DNA of 64,000 nucleotides. Origin: Azorinus chamasolen. Lineage: Eukaryota > Mollusca > Bivalvia > Cardiida > Solecurtidae. Positions 43,436-54,587 of the stretch are shown piece after piece. Under the pieces are notes generated by a model. The model was not told where the DNA came from. It worked only from the letters and a program-made list of their open reading frames with translations, and made no database searches. Position 1 is the first letter of the stretch, and each line of letters opens with the position of its first letter. The position numbers were made by a program, and so were the translations under genes. Location of the stretch: NCBI GenBank assembly GCA_963576725.1, contig OY755237.1:66932269-66996268 (forward strand). The letters are read 5' to 3'.

Positions 43436-43863
43436 CACTTTACATTTTAATGGCACATGAACAGAGGAATATTTAGCCATTGCAGAAACTCCAGAATCAT
43501 ATTTATATTATTTCATAAGGCTTAACCCTTTCCGTCATACAAACGTGTTTTCACGCATTTGTAAACAGAGTAGACCCAGATCAGACGGCTCCTAGAGGAG
43601 CCGTCTGATCAGGGTCTGCTCTGTTTGCTAATAGAATTTGATAAATCTGTTTCTTTGCTTTCTAAAATGTCTGCAATGTTCCAAGTTCCATATTTCTTTA
43701 TAACTATTTTGTTAATGAATATTCAGTAGGTATTGAAATTTGGACTAAACTTAGAACAGGGAAAAGGTTAAGCAAACAGAGCAGACCCTGATCAGGCAGG
43801 CTATGACAGGTATACTCTGTTAACAAAGGTGAAGAAACATGTATTTATGCAGTTAAAGGGTCA
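43436..43863 (-). repeat. B-family MITE interrupted by A
   Basis: The outer B reads ttttaatggcacatgaacag to tttcataagg, then TTAA. It resumes at 43768 with ttaagcaaacagagcagacc to gcagttaaagggtcaa. Confidence 0.72.
43522..43771 (+). repeat. A-family MITE nested in B, full length
   Basis: 250 bp including both TTAA. Core complete with centre ctcctagaggag. The right end is aacagggaaaaggttaa. Confidence 0.86.
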
Positions 43864-43974
43864 AAACCTTGACCTATGACCTCCACAGCCAAAAATGTGA
43901 AAATATATTGAAGTAAACAAGTTTTTACAGATTACTTTTGATAAATGTATTATATTCTGCCCATTTCTCCTGTA

Positions 43975-44316
43975 GGATCTGTCTGATCTGGGTCTACTCT
44001 ATTTGCTGATAGAACAATATACATGTAGATCTGGGTCCATGCTTATAAAACTTTTAGCTGAGTCTGAGTTCGTTCTCAAGTTTTTGATTGGTCAGATTTG
44101 AGCCTTTGGCTCAAATCTGACCAATCAAAAGCTTGAGAACTCAAATCTGACCAATCAAAAGCTTGAGAATGAACTCAGACTCAACTAAAAAGCTTTACAA
44201 GCATGGACTCTGATTCTGTAGTTTCTGCCATTGCCAGTATTTCCTAATAGTCCATGAAATCTAATCTAATTGATATTCATTGTCGCTGACATGAATATTC
44301 ATGAGGTAAAAGGTTA
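43975..44316 (+). repeat. B-family MITE containing a G element
   Basis: The B core right arm (ctgatctgggtctactctat) and body are split at tagatct/gattctgtag by the G element at 44033-44208. The right end is gaggtaaaaggttaa. Confidence 0.7.
44033..44208. repeat. G-family foldback element nested in B
   Basis: The ends are gggtccatgcttataaaac and agctttacaagcatggac. The duplicated interior ctcaaatctgaccaatcaa occurs twice on one arm. A TCT may be duplicated at the insertion point. Confidence 0.76.
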
Positions 44317-44331
44317 ATACATACCAATGGG

Positions 44332-44547
44332 TTAACTCTTTCCCTCATATCAACGCTTTTTCACACCTTTACAAACAGAGTAGACCCAGATCAGACGGCG
44401 CATGTACCGACTTATGAAATTATGATGGATTTGACTACAAAGTTTCTACCCAAACCAAAATTCCTGTGTACATAATAAAATTATACTATTATAAAAATTC
44501 AGCTAATGAATATTCATGACATGAATTTTGAAAAGGGAAAGGGTTAA
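44332..44547 (+). repeat. A/B-type MITE
   Basis: TTAA-flanked. The core is truncated after gatcagacggcgcatgtacc. The termini are ctctttccctcatatcaacg and gaaaagggaaagggttaa. Confidence 0.72.
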
Positions 44548-44709
44548 ATCTGACAACAGTTTCGAAGCAGAGGACATGGACAGTGTTAGATGTGGGAAGG
44601 CTATCAGCGGAACTTCCTGTGTATACAGTTCAGCTCCAGTGACAGTACATTTGCTAAATCACTTCACATGTTTCCCCATTATATACTTCCCATTCGTCTT
44701 CATTATCCG

Positions 44710-44937
44710 TCTAACACTTTCCCTCATGTAAACGCATTTGCAAACAGAGTAGACCCAGATCAGATGGCTCCTAGAGGAGTCTGCTCTGTTTGCTAATGGA
44801 ACTTGATAGATCTGTTTCTATACTTTCTAAAATTGGCTACAATGTTCCACTTTCAATATTTCATTACACCTATTTCGTTCATGAATATTCAGTAGGTATT
44901 GAAATTTGGAATAAACATAGAACAGGGAAAGGGTTAA
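44710..44937 (+). repeat. A-family MITE
   Basis: It runs from ctaacactttccctcatgta to aacagggaaagggttaa. The core is shortened on the right (ctcctagaggagtctgctctg). Confidence 0.78.
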
Positions 44938-45300
44938 CTACAGTATAACTTCGCTAACCCAGGCTTTTAGTGAATAAGAAATGAGAACTGTCTGATCAGG
45001 GTCTGCTCTGTTTGCTCATGAAATAATCTAGATATGCTTCTACAGTTTCTGCATGGCCAAAAGTTCCTGTGTTTTTGTGCCATTATAAAAATGAATCTAA
45101 CAGATGCCAAGTTGAGATGCCAAGTTACTCAGCATCTCATCGGGGTCCAAACTGTTTGCCAAGGTTACCAAAAATTCGCCAAATAGCCTGGAGTTGCAGC
45201 AAGCTCTGCGAGTCGCTTTACGATGATTTTGGCAGCGAAAAAGTGAACACTCTATTCATAGTTTTTGAAAGCAAAACAATGGAGAATATCCACTTTAACC
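44938..45300. repeat. D end, B body and F remnants
   Basis: 44941-44965 is a D terminus (cagtataacttcgctaaccc). 44985-45100 is a B right part. 45101-45240 is F-like (gccaagttactcagcatctc, ggggtccaaactgtttgcc). Confidence 0.5.
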
Positions 45301-45311
45301 ATTTTCCCTGT

Positions 45312-45560
45312 TGAATACATGCCCCTTCCCAACGGAGGGGGCAAACTGCTTGCGCTCTGTCTGTCAGTTGGTTGGTTTGTCCCCAACTTTACCGTTAATG
45401 ATAATTTTGTTGCCATTGCACATACATACTTCAAACTTGGCATGCATGTGCAACTTATGGAGGTGAACATTTTTAGGGGTGACTTATTAAGGTCAAGGTC
45501 ATACATCAAGGTCAAAGGTCATATCAGGGGCACAGTGTTTCTCAATCAGTGTTTGCTGAT
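45312..45560 (+). repeat. Helentron-like repeat, truncated
   Basis: The 5' atgccccttcccaacggagg resembles the 23743 element start. Near 45527 aggggcacagtgtttctc resembles its 3' subterminal repeat, but the hairpin and CTCTTGTT end are broken. A 105-codon open frame crosses it without protein-like features. Confidence 0.5.
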
Positions 45561-45762
45561 GTTGTTTGTCTTTGTACATTAATCCATAAAACAAGTTTAC
45601 TGGCATTTGAAAACTGTAGACCCAGATCAGAGGGCTCTTAGAGAAGCCCTTTGATCTAGGTGCCAGATGAAACATTCAGAATCCAGATTGTTTGACATTA
45701 TGACCCATTTATTTTTTTAAAAGAGATTTGAAGCAGGAGACACTTTTCTGTAGATAGGTTAC

Positions 45763-45993
45763 TTAACCCATTCCTCCATAAATACGCCTTTCTGTTCCTC
45801 AGTAAAAGTCACTTTTCGAAACCATTGTGATAAATAGAGCATTTGCTCCTAAGGAGCAAATGCTCTATTTATCACAATGGTTTCAGAACTACCAAATTCT
45901 AAACTTTTCCTTTTCTCTAGTTAATGCTCCTTTTTGGTAAATAATTATTTAAATAGGTTGGATCTAAAAATAGCCTATGAGGGAATGGGTTAA
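45763..45993 (-). repeat. C-family MITE
   Basis: 231 bp, TTAA-flanked. The palindrome centre is tttgctcctaaggagcaaa. Confidence 0.84.
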
Positions 45994-45999
45994 TGTTCA

Positions 46000-46311
46000 A
46001 GGGTTAACTTTCTGTTTTAAATGATAAGTTAAAAATGAGGCCATTTTGTCTTGGAATCGTGAGCTGATATTGTCACTGCTACTGGCAAATCTGTCAAGAC
46101 GAGCATGTGTTCAGCGCGCGAGCACACATGGCCCATGGAACGTTGAACATAAATAACCACCTACGCACAGGAAGTGGCTCGATAATTCTGCAGACATTGC
46201 TGCTATCATTTATAAACAAAAATGCCATAGACAGATTCCAAATCTGACTACCAGGGACAAAAAAGTGTCCTGGATTTGTGCTTAGCTTTTAGCATGCTAT
46301 TTCCAATTTCT
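46000..46311. other. Unassigned sequence
   Basis: A short CpG-containing segment (gttcagcgcgcgagcacaca, about 46110) stands out from the AT-rich background. No gene is supported. Confidence 0.35.
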
Positions 46312-46834
46312 TTAACCATATCCTTCATATAAACACCTTTTCATGCCTTTGCTAACGTAGTAGATCCAGATCAGGCGGCTCCTGTAGGAGCCATCTGATA
46401 AGGGTCTGCTCTTTTTGCTTATGGAATTGTATATTATCTGACACAGTCAAAAAACTCCTTTTGTTAATAATGCTTTAAATGGTTTGGCTCCTAAATTATT
46501 ATTCATAGCAACATTATTTCTTTAATGAATATTAGTAACCAAACTGCTTATCAGGATCTTTAGTGTTTTTAACCCTTTCCTCCATAGGCTATTTTTAGAC
46601 CCAACCTCTTTGAATGAATCTACCCAAAAGGAGCATTAACTAGAGAAAAGTAAAATTTTAGAATTTTGTAGTTTGAAACCATAATTGTGATAAATAGAGC
46701 ATTTGCTCCTATAGGAGCAAATGCTCTATTTATCACAATGGTTTCAAGAAGTGGTTATTACAGAGGCGTAGAAAGGTAACCCTTACCCTTTGAAAAAAAA
46801 ATAAGCGAGGACCTTTAATTTATTTATAGAATGA
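46312..46834 (+). repeat. B-type and C-family MITEs within a duplicated segment
   Basis: 46312-46560 is B-type with core centre ctcctgtaggag. 46569-46776 is C with centre CTCCTATAGGAG and its right end altered to gaaaggtaaccctta. The stretch 46463-46834 recurs at 48658-48994. Confidence 0.72.
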
Positions 46835-48170
46835 AATCAACTTGCCAGATTTTGTCTATAGATTGCAATTACTTATCCTGATTACACAACTGATTTGTCC
46901 CTTTGATAATTGTTCTTTTGTGTAACAAAATACATTGTAGTTCCACATTGAGACCACTTAAAAGCTGATGTAAAACATAATTATTTGTATGCTAAAATTG
47001 ATGTTTGTAAAATGCTTTAATTTGACTGAAAAAGGTTTAGTGGACAAATTGATACAAGCAGGCTGAAGAATTTTGTGTGTCAAATGGCATTACAAAAAAC
47101 ACAGACACAGGCGTATGGCTGTGCAAAATGTGAATGAATGTGCACACTTTCTTAACATTTAGCCTGCAGAGTTCTCTTTGCAGTGTTACTTCTTTGACAA
47201 TTCAGTGAAAGGATTTTTATGTCATTTTGCATTGCTGAAGGTGCAATTGTTGACTTTGGACAGAGCAAGCTCTAATTCATTTAAGTAATACATGTATGGT
47301 GATCTGGCAACACTCGTCCATGGGGTATTCAATGTTTAACTCTTTCCCCGCTAATGTCGCATCGGTAATTACCTATGCAAACAAATTGGATCCAGATGAG
47401 ACAAACTGTTTGTTACTGTAACTATTTTAACAAAAATGTAGAAAAATAAAAATTGAAAATTGTAGCAGACGACAAAGCTCGCAGACAGCAAAATTTGGCA
47501 GCAAAAAGAGTGAATGCCATCATAAAGGGGGACATTCTTTGAAACAAGAATAAAAACAGTGACAAACAGGAAGTAACATTCTGCTGACTGTGCAGTTTTT
47601 GCATCTTGTCTCTGATGAGGATGGTCTGGGAAGAAGATCTCTCCAATATTCTGGCGACAAGGAAAGATATTTTCGGAGTCAAGGGCATCCATTCTCAATT
47701 TTTAGTCATGCTTTGCGATTGTTGATCTTTATTACTCATTGAGTCCATAAGAGGATCTAATCGAAAGCTTACCCTCTCATCTTGAAAAACTATTGACAGG
47801 TCTTGAAGGAACCTTCATCTGCATGATTCATTGAAATGCCTGATTCTTGTAGCAAAATTTCACACATGAGCAGAGTTGAATTTGGTTCAGAATAGAGTTG
47901 ATATGTTGCATATATTCGACAATTTTCTCAAAAGATCCAAATTAAAAAAAAATTTCAGGTCATGTGTGGTGAGACTTGTTAAAGGGTTAATTGGTAATTG
48001 TTAAGCAATTACTCAACAAAAACAATAATAGTGCTTCACTCGGCATGATTTCGATAAGATAATCACTCAGTGTAGCGTAATAACAACTTAACAATTGTCA
48101 TCCTTGATGAAAAGAAATGATAGGGAGACTGCACCTCAAAATGCACTGGTTTTGCATGCCTGTACATGCA
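46835..48170. other. Largely unassigned sequence with one F element
   Basis: 47336-47515 is F-like (ttaactctttccccgctaat; caaacaaattggatccagat; gcagacgacaaagctcgcag). Two overlapping minus-strand open frames at 47369-47698 cross it but have no domain. The remaining sequence shows no gene or known repeat. Confidence 0.5.
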
Positions 48171-48598
48171 TTAACCCTTTCCCTGTTGACTATAATCATG
48201 TATATTAACTGAATTTTTATGATGGCATAATGATGTAGATAGGAGATTTTGGTATTAATGGAATCAGATCTACCATAATTTTATAAACAAACAGAGCAGA
48301 CCCCAGAGCAACAGATAAAAGTGCATATTCAAATTCTAAAATCATCATTTCTCCACCAAACTCTATGTTGTGACCACTCTTTAGAATCGTCTCTTGGAGA
48401 TGATTCTAAAGAGTGGTCACAACATAGAGTTTGGTGGAGAAATAAAGGAATAAATCTTGAACATGTTTTAATGTACGCATCTTATCTGGACCTCCTAGAC
48501 CCTGATCAGACCTCTCCTATAGGAACCCAGACTGATTTGCGACTGTTCTGTATGAAAAGGTGCGAAAAGTTGATTATATGACAAGTAATTATGGTTAA
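48171..48598 (-). repeat. B-family MITE with nested H element
   Basis: The outer B runs ttaaccctttccctgttgac to caagtaattatggttaa. Its core is split at gcagacccc / gaccctgatcagacc by the H element (about 48305-48499). Confidence 0.75.
48305..48499. repeat. H-family element, copy 3
   Basis: The hairpin at 48347-48443 has arms from atttctccaccaaactctat with centre gtctcttggagat. Because the host B element is known, the outer limits can be inferred: agagcaacagataaaag on the left and cttatctggacctccta on the right, which are weakly inverted. Confidence 0.7.
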
Positions 48599-49150
48599 CC
48601 CTTGCCTTCACATAAACACTTTTGCACGCATTTACAAACAGTAGACCAAGATCAGCATTAATAATGCTTTAAATGGTTTGGCTCCTAAATTATTATTCAT
48701 ATCAACATTATTTCTTTAATGAATATTAGTAACCACACTGCTCATCAGGATCTGAAGTGTTTTCAACCCTTTCCTCCATAGGCTATTTTTAAACCCAAAA
48801 GGAGCATTAACTAGAGAAAAGTAAAATTTTAGAATTTTGTAGTTTGAAACCATTGTGATAAATATAGCATTTGCTCCTATATGTTCTATTTATCATAATG
48901 GTTTCAAGAAGTGGTTATTACAGAGGTGTAGAAAGGTAACCCTTACCCTTTGAAAAAAAAATAAGCGAGGACCTTTAATTTATTTATAGAATGACCCTTA
49001 TCAGACCTCTCCTATAGGAACCCAGACTGATTTGTGACTGCTCTGTATGAAAAGGTGCGAAAAGTTGATTATATGACAAGTAATTATGGTTAACCCTTTC
49101 CTTCATATAAACACTTTTTCACACATTTACAAACAGTAGACCACGAGATC
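48498..49150. repeat. Local tandem duplication
   Basis: 48498-48652 (gaccctgatcagacctctcc to tttacaaacagtagaccaag) recurs at 48993-49150 with few changes. Between them lies a copy of the 46463-46834 segment with a partly deleted C element (48775-48940). Confidence 0.75.
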
Positions 49151-49341
49151 AGATGGCTCCTTTAGGAGCAGTCTGATCAGGGTCTGCTGTGTTTGCTAAT
49201 GGAGTTTGAGTATTCTGTTTCTTTACTTTCTAAAATGTCTATAATGTTCCACCTTCCATATTTCAAACTACATGTATTTTGTTCAAGAATATCAGTAGGT
49301 ATGAAATTTGGAATATATATAGAACACTGGGAAAGGGTTAA
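49090..49341 (+). repeat. A-family MITE
   Basis: 252 bp, TTAA-flanked. The core is complete with centre ctcctttaggag. The right end is aacactgggaaagggttaa. Confidence 0.82.
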
Positions 49342-49390
49342 CTATTTTGAATTGTATCCATGATCAAGTTTTCATTGAACAGTCTGATCA

Positions 49391-49568
49391 GGGTCCATGC
49401 TTATAAAACTTTCAGTTGAGCCTGAGTTCGTTCTCAAGTTTTTGATTGGTCAGATTTGAGCCTTTGGCTCAAATCTGACCAATCAAAAGCTTGAGAACTC
49501 AAATCTGACCAATCAAAAGCTTGAGAACGAAACTCAGACTCAGCTAAAAGCTTTATAAGCATGGACCC
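49391..49568. repeat. G-family foldback element
   Basis: 178 bp. The ends GGGTCCATGCTTATAA and ttataagcatggaccc are perfect, both flanked by CA. It is inserted next to a fragment reading gtctgatca. Confidence 0.78.
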
Positions 49569-49627
49569 AGAATAGATGAGGAGTCAATTGACCTCTTACT
49601 GGGAATCAAATTTACACGGAGATTTGT

Positions 49628-49712
49628 TAACCCTTTACCTCATATAAACACATTTGTAAACAGAATAGACCCGGATCAGATGGCTCCTTAAGGGGGGGGG
49701 GGGGGGTGCTGA
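49628..49712 (+). repeat. A-family left arm ending in a poly-G run
   Basis: It runs from ttaaccctttacctcatata to gatggctcctta and then a run of about 16 G begins exactly where the hairpin centre should be. Confidence 0.65.
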
Positions 49713-49748
49713 GAGTTAATGAACTTATTTTCTTATCTTGTTATATAT

Positions 49749-49998
49749 TTAACCCTTTCCCTGTTCTGTATTTAGGCCAAATTTCAATACCTACTGAATA
49801 TTCATTAACAAAATAGTTCTAAAGAAATGTGGAAGGTAGAACATTGTAGACATTTTAGAAAGCAAAGAGACGGATCTATCAAATTCTATTAGCAAACAGA
49901 GCAGACCCTGATCAAACGGCTCCTCTAGGAGCCGTCTGATCTGGGTCTACTCTGTTTGCAAATGTGTGAAAACACGTTTGTATGAGGGAAAGGGTTAA
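49749..49998 (-). repeat. A-family MITE, full length
   Basis: 250 bp, TTAA-flanked, core complete with centre CTCCTCTAGGAG. Confidence 0.86.
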
Positions 49999-50158
49999 GT
50001 GGGATTGCATTACTACATATAGTATAGATTCAGACATAATATATTCTGTGAGCAAAGAAAGCAGACCATGATCGGATAGGTCCTACATGGGCCATCTGAT
50101 TTGGGTCTACTCCATTTGCAAATGTGTAAAAATGTGTATCTATCAAGTAAAGGGTTAA
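49995..50158 (-). repeat. B-family MITE, left body missing
   Basis: Both TTAA sites are shared with flanking A copies. The core centre is diverged (ggtcctacatgggccat). Confidence 0.7.
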
Positions 50159-50416
50159 CTCTTTCCTTATTATAAAAGCCTTTTCATGCATTTGCAAACA
50201 GAGTAGACTCAGATCAGACATCTCCTGTAGGTCTGCCATCTAATCAGGGTCTGCTTTGTTTGCTAATGGAATTTGATAGATATATTATATTATGTTGCTT
50301 TACTTTCTAAAATGGCTACAATGTTTCACCTTCCATATTTCATTTTAACTATTTTATCTATGAATATTCAGAAGGTATTGACATTTGGAATAAATATAGA
50401 ACAGGGAAAGTGTTAA
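50155..50416 (+). repeat. A-family MITE
   Basis: It runs from ttaactctttccttattata to aacagggaaagtgttaa. The core has an extra ggtctgcc at the centre. Confidence 0.8.
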
Positions 50417-51079
50417 TTCATTCATAGAGATTCAAGGTCTTCAGTAGCTGAAAACCGGGTTCAGTGTCTAACAAGATGTGGTTTGCGCACGTTCTTGCAC
50501 ACGCACTGTTACTGAATGACAAAAACTGAAATGGTATTTTCCAACTTTCTCATGGTGATGCACTTGTATGATAGGGACCCCAAGACATTCACCTTTAACT
50601 TGCTGTGGAACCAACTCTTGATATGAATAGGAATTTAGATGAGACACCATTAAATATGACATCTCATCAGGATCCGAAAAGTTTGAAAATCTGATCTCCA
50701 TTTTAAAACATTTCCTTTGAAAATTTAATTGTATGACGATATTGGTCGACAGCAATTTTTCTCAGCATACTCAAAGCTGCGGAAATTGAAAAATCTCAAA
50801 CTGCCATATTATCCTAATCTAAATCTCCACTGTGATATTCTAATGGCACGCTGCAGTTTCGTCAGCTGGAACTGATTTCCTTTTTCTCCCTGATAGTCAC
50901 TGCTGATAATCTGGGACAAACCACATCAGGGCATGACCTTGGCACACTCTGGGTCATACAGGGGAAGAAATAGGACTTTTTATCAAACTTTCAGCACGTT
51001 AAAGGCAAATTTGTGATTTCCTTGGCAAGGTACATCAGCATCTCAGTAGGATCCAAACTGTTGGACACTTTCAGTGCGG
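50417..51079. other. Unassigned sequence with F-type fragments
   Basis: F-like arms occur at 50636-50690 (gatgagacaccat, gacatctcatcaggatcc) and 51030-51065. No gene is supported. Confidence 0.4.
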
Positions 51080-51210
51080 GACATAAGTCACTAATGTCCT
51101 TTACAAACAGTGTAGACCCAGATGAGAGGGCGCCTAGAGGGCGCCTAGAGGGCGTCTAGAGGAGGGCTCTCATCTGGGTCTGCACTGTTTGTCATGTTAC
51201 TCTTTTCTCA
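51080..51210 (+). repeat. I-family core with an 11-bp expansion
   Basis: The flank gtgcgggacataagtcacta and core caaacagtgtagacccagat to catctgggtctgcactgttt are I-type. At the centre (51130-51162) the unit gcgcctagagg is repeated three times. Confidence 0.72.
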
Positions 51211-51460
51211 TTAACCCTTTCCCTGTTCTATGTTTATTTCAAATTTCAATACCTACTGAATATTCATGGACAAAATAGTTATAATGAAATTTGGAAGGTG
51301 AAACATTGTAGCCATTGTAGAAAGTAAAGACACGGATCTTTGAAATTCTGTTAGCAAACAGAGTAGACCCTGATCAGACGGCTCCTCTAGGAGCCGTCTG
51401 ATCTGGGTCTACTCTGTTTGCAAATGCGTGAAAACACGTTTATATGAGGGAAAGGGTTAA
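51211..51460 (-). repeat. A-family MITE, full length
   Basis: 250 bp, TTAA-flanked, core complete with centre CTCCTCTAGGAG. It lies very close in sequence to the copies at 42678 and 49749. Confidence 0.86.
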
Positions 51461-51783
51461 AGAATTATCCAAGAATTCCTTAAGCAAAGAGAGCAGAGCT
51501 TGATCAGGCGACCTCCTTAAGCCATCTAATCTGGGTCTAATCTGTTTGCAAAGCATAATAAAAAGATTCTATCTGGGAAAGGGATTAGGTTAAAGCCAGA
51601 TTCAATGATTATGGTGAGTGAATAAGAGCGTGAGTTGATGAGAGAGTGAGTGGATGAGTGAATGAGAGAGTGAGTGAATGAGAGATTGAGTTGATGAGTG
51701 AATGAGAGAGTGAGTGGATGACAGTAACAGCAAGTGATATTAACATAATACAGTGAAATTTAAAGAGGTCTAATTTTGGGCTT
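51461..51783. repeat. B fragment and a GAGTGAAT minisatellite
   Basis: 51475-51590 is a decayed B core and right end. 51610-51722 is a tandem array of gagtgaatgagagagtgagt-like units, with a 4-bp sub-period. Confidence 0.65.
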
Positions 51784-51959
51784 TTAACCCTTTACTCCAT
51801 GAATATTCATGTAAGAAATAATGACATCATGAATACTAATTAGATTATTTTTTATAATGACCCATGGACTAGGGAATTGTTGGCCATAGGAGCAGTCTGA
51901 TCTTGGTCTACTCTGTTTGCAAAGGCATAGAAAGGCCTATTTCTTAGGTAAAGCGTTAA
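51784..51959 (-). repeat. B-family MITE with internal deletion
   Basis: TTAA-flanked. The left core arm is gone (ttggccataggagcagtctg). It shares TTAA with the next E element. Confidence 0.77.
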
Positions 51960-52162
51960 CCCTTCGCTTGCTATTCATATCAATATACCCACCTGTAAAT
52001 AGTGAAGACCCAGATGAGACAGCTCCTGCAGGAGCTGTCTCTTCAGGGTCTGCACTATTTACAAGTTGATTGTGCAACCAGTGCACTCCACAGCAGTGAC
52101 TGCACCAGGACATGGGTAAAGAAGGAGAAATGTGTTTTAAAATTCAGCAAGAGAAGGGTTAA
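51956..52162 (+). repeat. E-family MITE, 207 bp
   Basis: Same ends and core (centre CTCCTGCAGGAG) as the 250-bp copies, with a single deletion of about 43 bp in the body (gtgactgcaccaggacatgg). Confidence 0.84.
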
Positions 52163-52174
52163 CATAATACTGTA

Positions 52175-52591
52175 CAGTGAAATCTCACTAACATGATCAA
52201 TGAAAAAAGTCAAATTCTGAGACAGGTGGTACCTAAACTGCAGGACAAAATTATACAGAAAGCTCCCATAATAACTTTCTACCTTTTAATCTGCATAAAG
52301 CAACTATATACTGTGTAAGACTCTCATGTTTAATAAATTGTCGCTTAACCCATTGGCGCAGATTGGCGCCTTTTGACGCCTCTGAAAATGTCACCTTTTG
52401 AAACCATTGTGAAAAATAGAGCATTTGCTCCTATGGAGCAAAATAATGCTCTATTTATCACAGTGGTTTCAAAACTGTAACACAATTTTAAAATTTCCCT
52501 TTTCACTAGTAAATGCTCCTTTTTCTGTAAATTTATTCAAAGAGGTTGGGTCTAAAATAGCCTATGAAGGAATGGATTAATAGTTTTACTG
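52175..52591. mobile_element. D-family element with nested C
   Basis: The ends are CAGTGAAATCTCACTAACAT (TA before) and tagttttactg (TA after). The D hairpin is decayed. A C element occupies 52345-52580 at a TTAA. Confidence 0.75.
52345..52580 (-). repeat. C-family MITE nested in D
   Basis: It runs from ttaacccattggcgcagatt to gaaggaatggattaa. The palindrome has a small insert on one arm (ggagcaaaataatgctc). Confidence 0.82.
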
Positions 52592-52843
52592 TACATGTAT
52601 GCAGGTAAGTGAATGAGCGGTTGATTGAATGAATTGTTATGCCTTAAAATACTTCATTAAAATTCATGCAAGGGTTTGTATGAGGGCAAGGGTTAATCAA
52701 TTAATTTGATCTAGAAACTCAGTGTCTGATCAGGATCCAAGCTGTAAGACACTCAGAATGCACTACTTCTGAAAGAATGAATAAAAAGACAAAAAACTTG
52801 CACAGACATCAATCTTCCCACTCTACTCAATTTGGTACTGTTT

Positions 52844-53102
52844 TTAACCCTTTACTCCATAAAAAGGTCTTTCTACGTCTTTGAAAACAGAGTAGACCAA
52901 GATCAGATGGCTCCTATAGGAGCCCTCTGATCAGTGTCTGCTCTGTTGGCCTATGAGATAGAACTGATTCTGCAATTTCTGCTATGGCCGAAAATTCCAA
53001 GTACCAGTACGTTCTATTGTTATTAGAACAATTAATCTTAAATTAACGTTCATGATGTCATTATTTCTTACATGAATATTCATTGAGTAAATTTTGGGTT
53101 AA
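52844..53102 (+). repeat. B-family MITE
   Basis: TTAA-flanked, 259 bp. The core centre is CTCCTATAGGAG, and the right end has an insert (gagtaaattttgggttaa). Confidence 0.83.
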
Positions 53103-54394
53103 AGTTTATAATATTTTTGGGAAGCAAATATTGCAATTCATTTGATTAGACTTCTCTTTCGGGAGCATTTTTATCTGGGTTTGCACTATTTTCGTCAGTT
53201 TGTACGTCCAGATATTTGGTATAAATACGGTAAATGCTCACGTCGCATGGCACTGAGAATACACAAGATATTAGTTGTACTTTCTATGTCTTTTCCTGTA
53301 ATATTTCAGATCTAAAAATTAGACATAAAGTTGTATTTAAATGTTTAATTTCAGTGTAGCCCATAAAGGTCTGTTACATATCAAAATGTCTGTAAACAAT
53401 CCTCTATTTTAATGAAACCCTTTTCACAAGATTTGTTTTCTTTATCTTGTTGCAAATGTTGTCTTGGGATATTTGCTTGTAATTATTCATATATGAAGTG
53501 TTTTCAGAAGTTAACTAATTAGTCAATATTCAATGTGTTAAAACTCCATTTAGTTTTAAAATTTGTAGAGAATTAATAATGTTTTGGTGTGATCTAGATC
53601 AAAACATGATTAATACATGCTGTTCCTGGTTTATTTTGCTTGTGTCAAATTGAGAAAGGTTGCGCAATCTAACTGTACTCTTGTTTTCAATTTTGTCATA
53701 ATTATAATATCATAAAGCTGAAACGAGAAATATTTCAACTTGAAAGAACTGGAAATATTTTGGTTAAATGCTCCCCTGTGCCTGCAAAGATGTCACCACC
53801 ATCATAGTTCATTGTTTTGAATAATTATGGCACCAAGGTCGTTTTGCTGCTTAGATTTTAAATTTGATCAATCTAAGTGTTAGGGAGTTCTGATTCAGGT
53901 AAGGTTTTAAGTTTAAAAGCATTTGAACTGGATTAAAACTATTTGCCAAAACCAGTTCATGTTGGCAAATGTCACCTTCATGGATATTACGATGTGATCA
54001 GCAGGTTGTCTTTCACAGTTCTCAAGGGCCCACAAGGGTTTATTAGAAGACGGGGCCATAAATATTACATCAACTGACGATTAATTCTTAGAGAGCTCAG
54101 AGCAGATTTGTGACACACTTTGCTAACTGTTTTGAACCAGGTGAAATGCCAATGTAATCATTGTCTATTTAGCAATCTTCTTGATTCACTTTCTGATTGT
54201 GTTTCTTTAACATTGGAAATAAACTGTTCCCACTGAATTAAAACGGATGACATTTTCATGAAGACGATGATTAATTGTTGAGCTAAACGTTAAAATTCAC
54301 TCCCGCTCCACAGACAGCGCCTGTGTGGTACATGTACAATATCTTATCTGTCGCAGCTGGTACTGATGAACTAATGCATTCCCGCTTCTTTTTA
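53103..54394. other. Unassigned intron sequence with one J core
   Basis: A degraded J core lies at about 53120-53200 (gggagcatttttatctgggt). The rest, 53210-54390, shows no terminus, tandem repeat or coding frame that I can support. It is among the longest repeat-poor stretches in the window. Confidence 0.45.
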
Positions 54395-54587
54395 TTCTGA
54401 ATGTTTATGCAAGGCATAATGACATCATGAATATTAATTAGCTGAATTTTTATAATAACATAATTATGAAACACAGGAAGTTTTGGCCATGGCAGAAACT
54501 GTAAAATCCGATGTATTTCTACAGTTTCAGCCATGGTAATAATTCTCTGGATCCTGACTCCTGATGCTGTTACAAGAATTCAGTTAA
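54395..54587. repeat. Head-to-head B fragments
   Basis: A B body in - orientation (catcatgaatattaattagc to ccatggcagaaactgta) meets a B body in + orientation (tctacagtttcagccatgg) after only a few bases, forming an inverted pair with no core. Confidence 0.6.

Noticed and set aside
45265..45582. 105-codon open frame
   Set aside because: It crosses a MITE left end and a dispersed repeat and has no recognisable domain.
47369..47698. Overlapping minus-strand open frames of 109 and 88 codons
   Set aside because: They include an F-family MITE and have no conserved motif, splice borders or codon-use signal that I can support.
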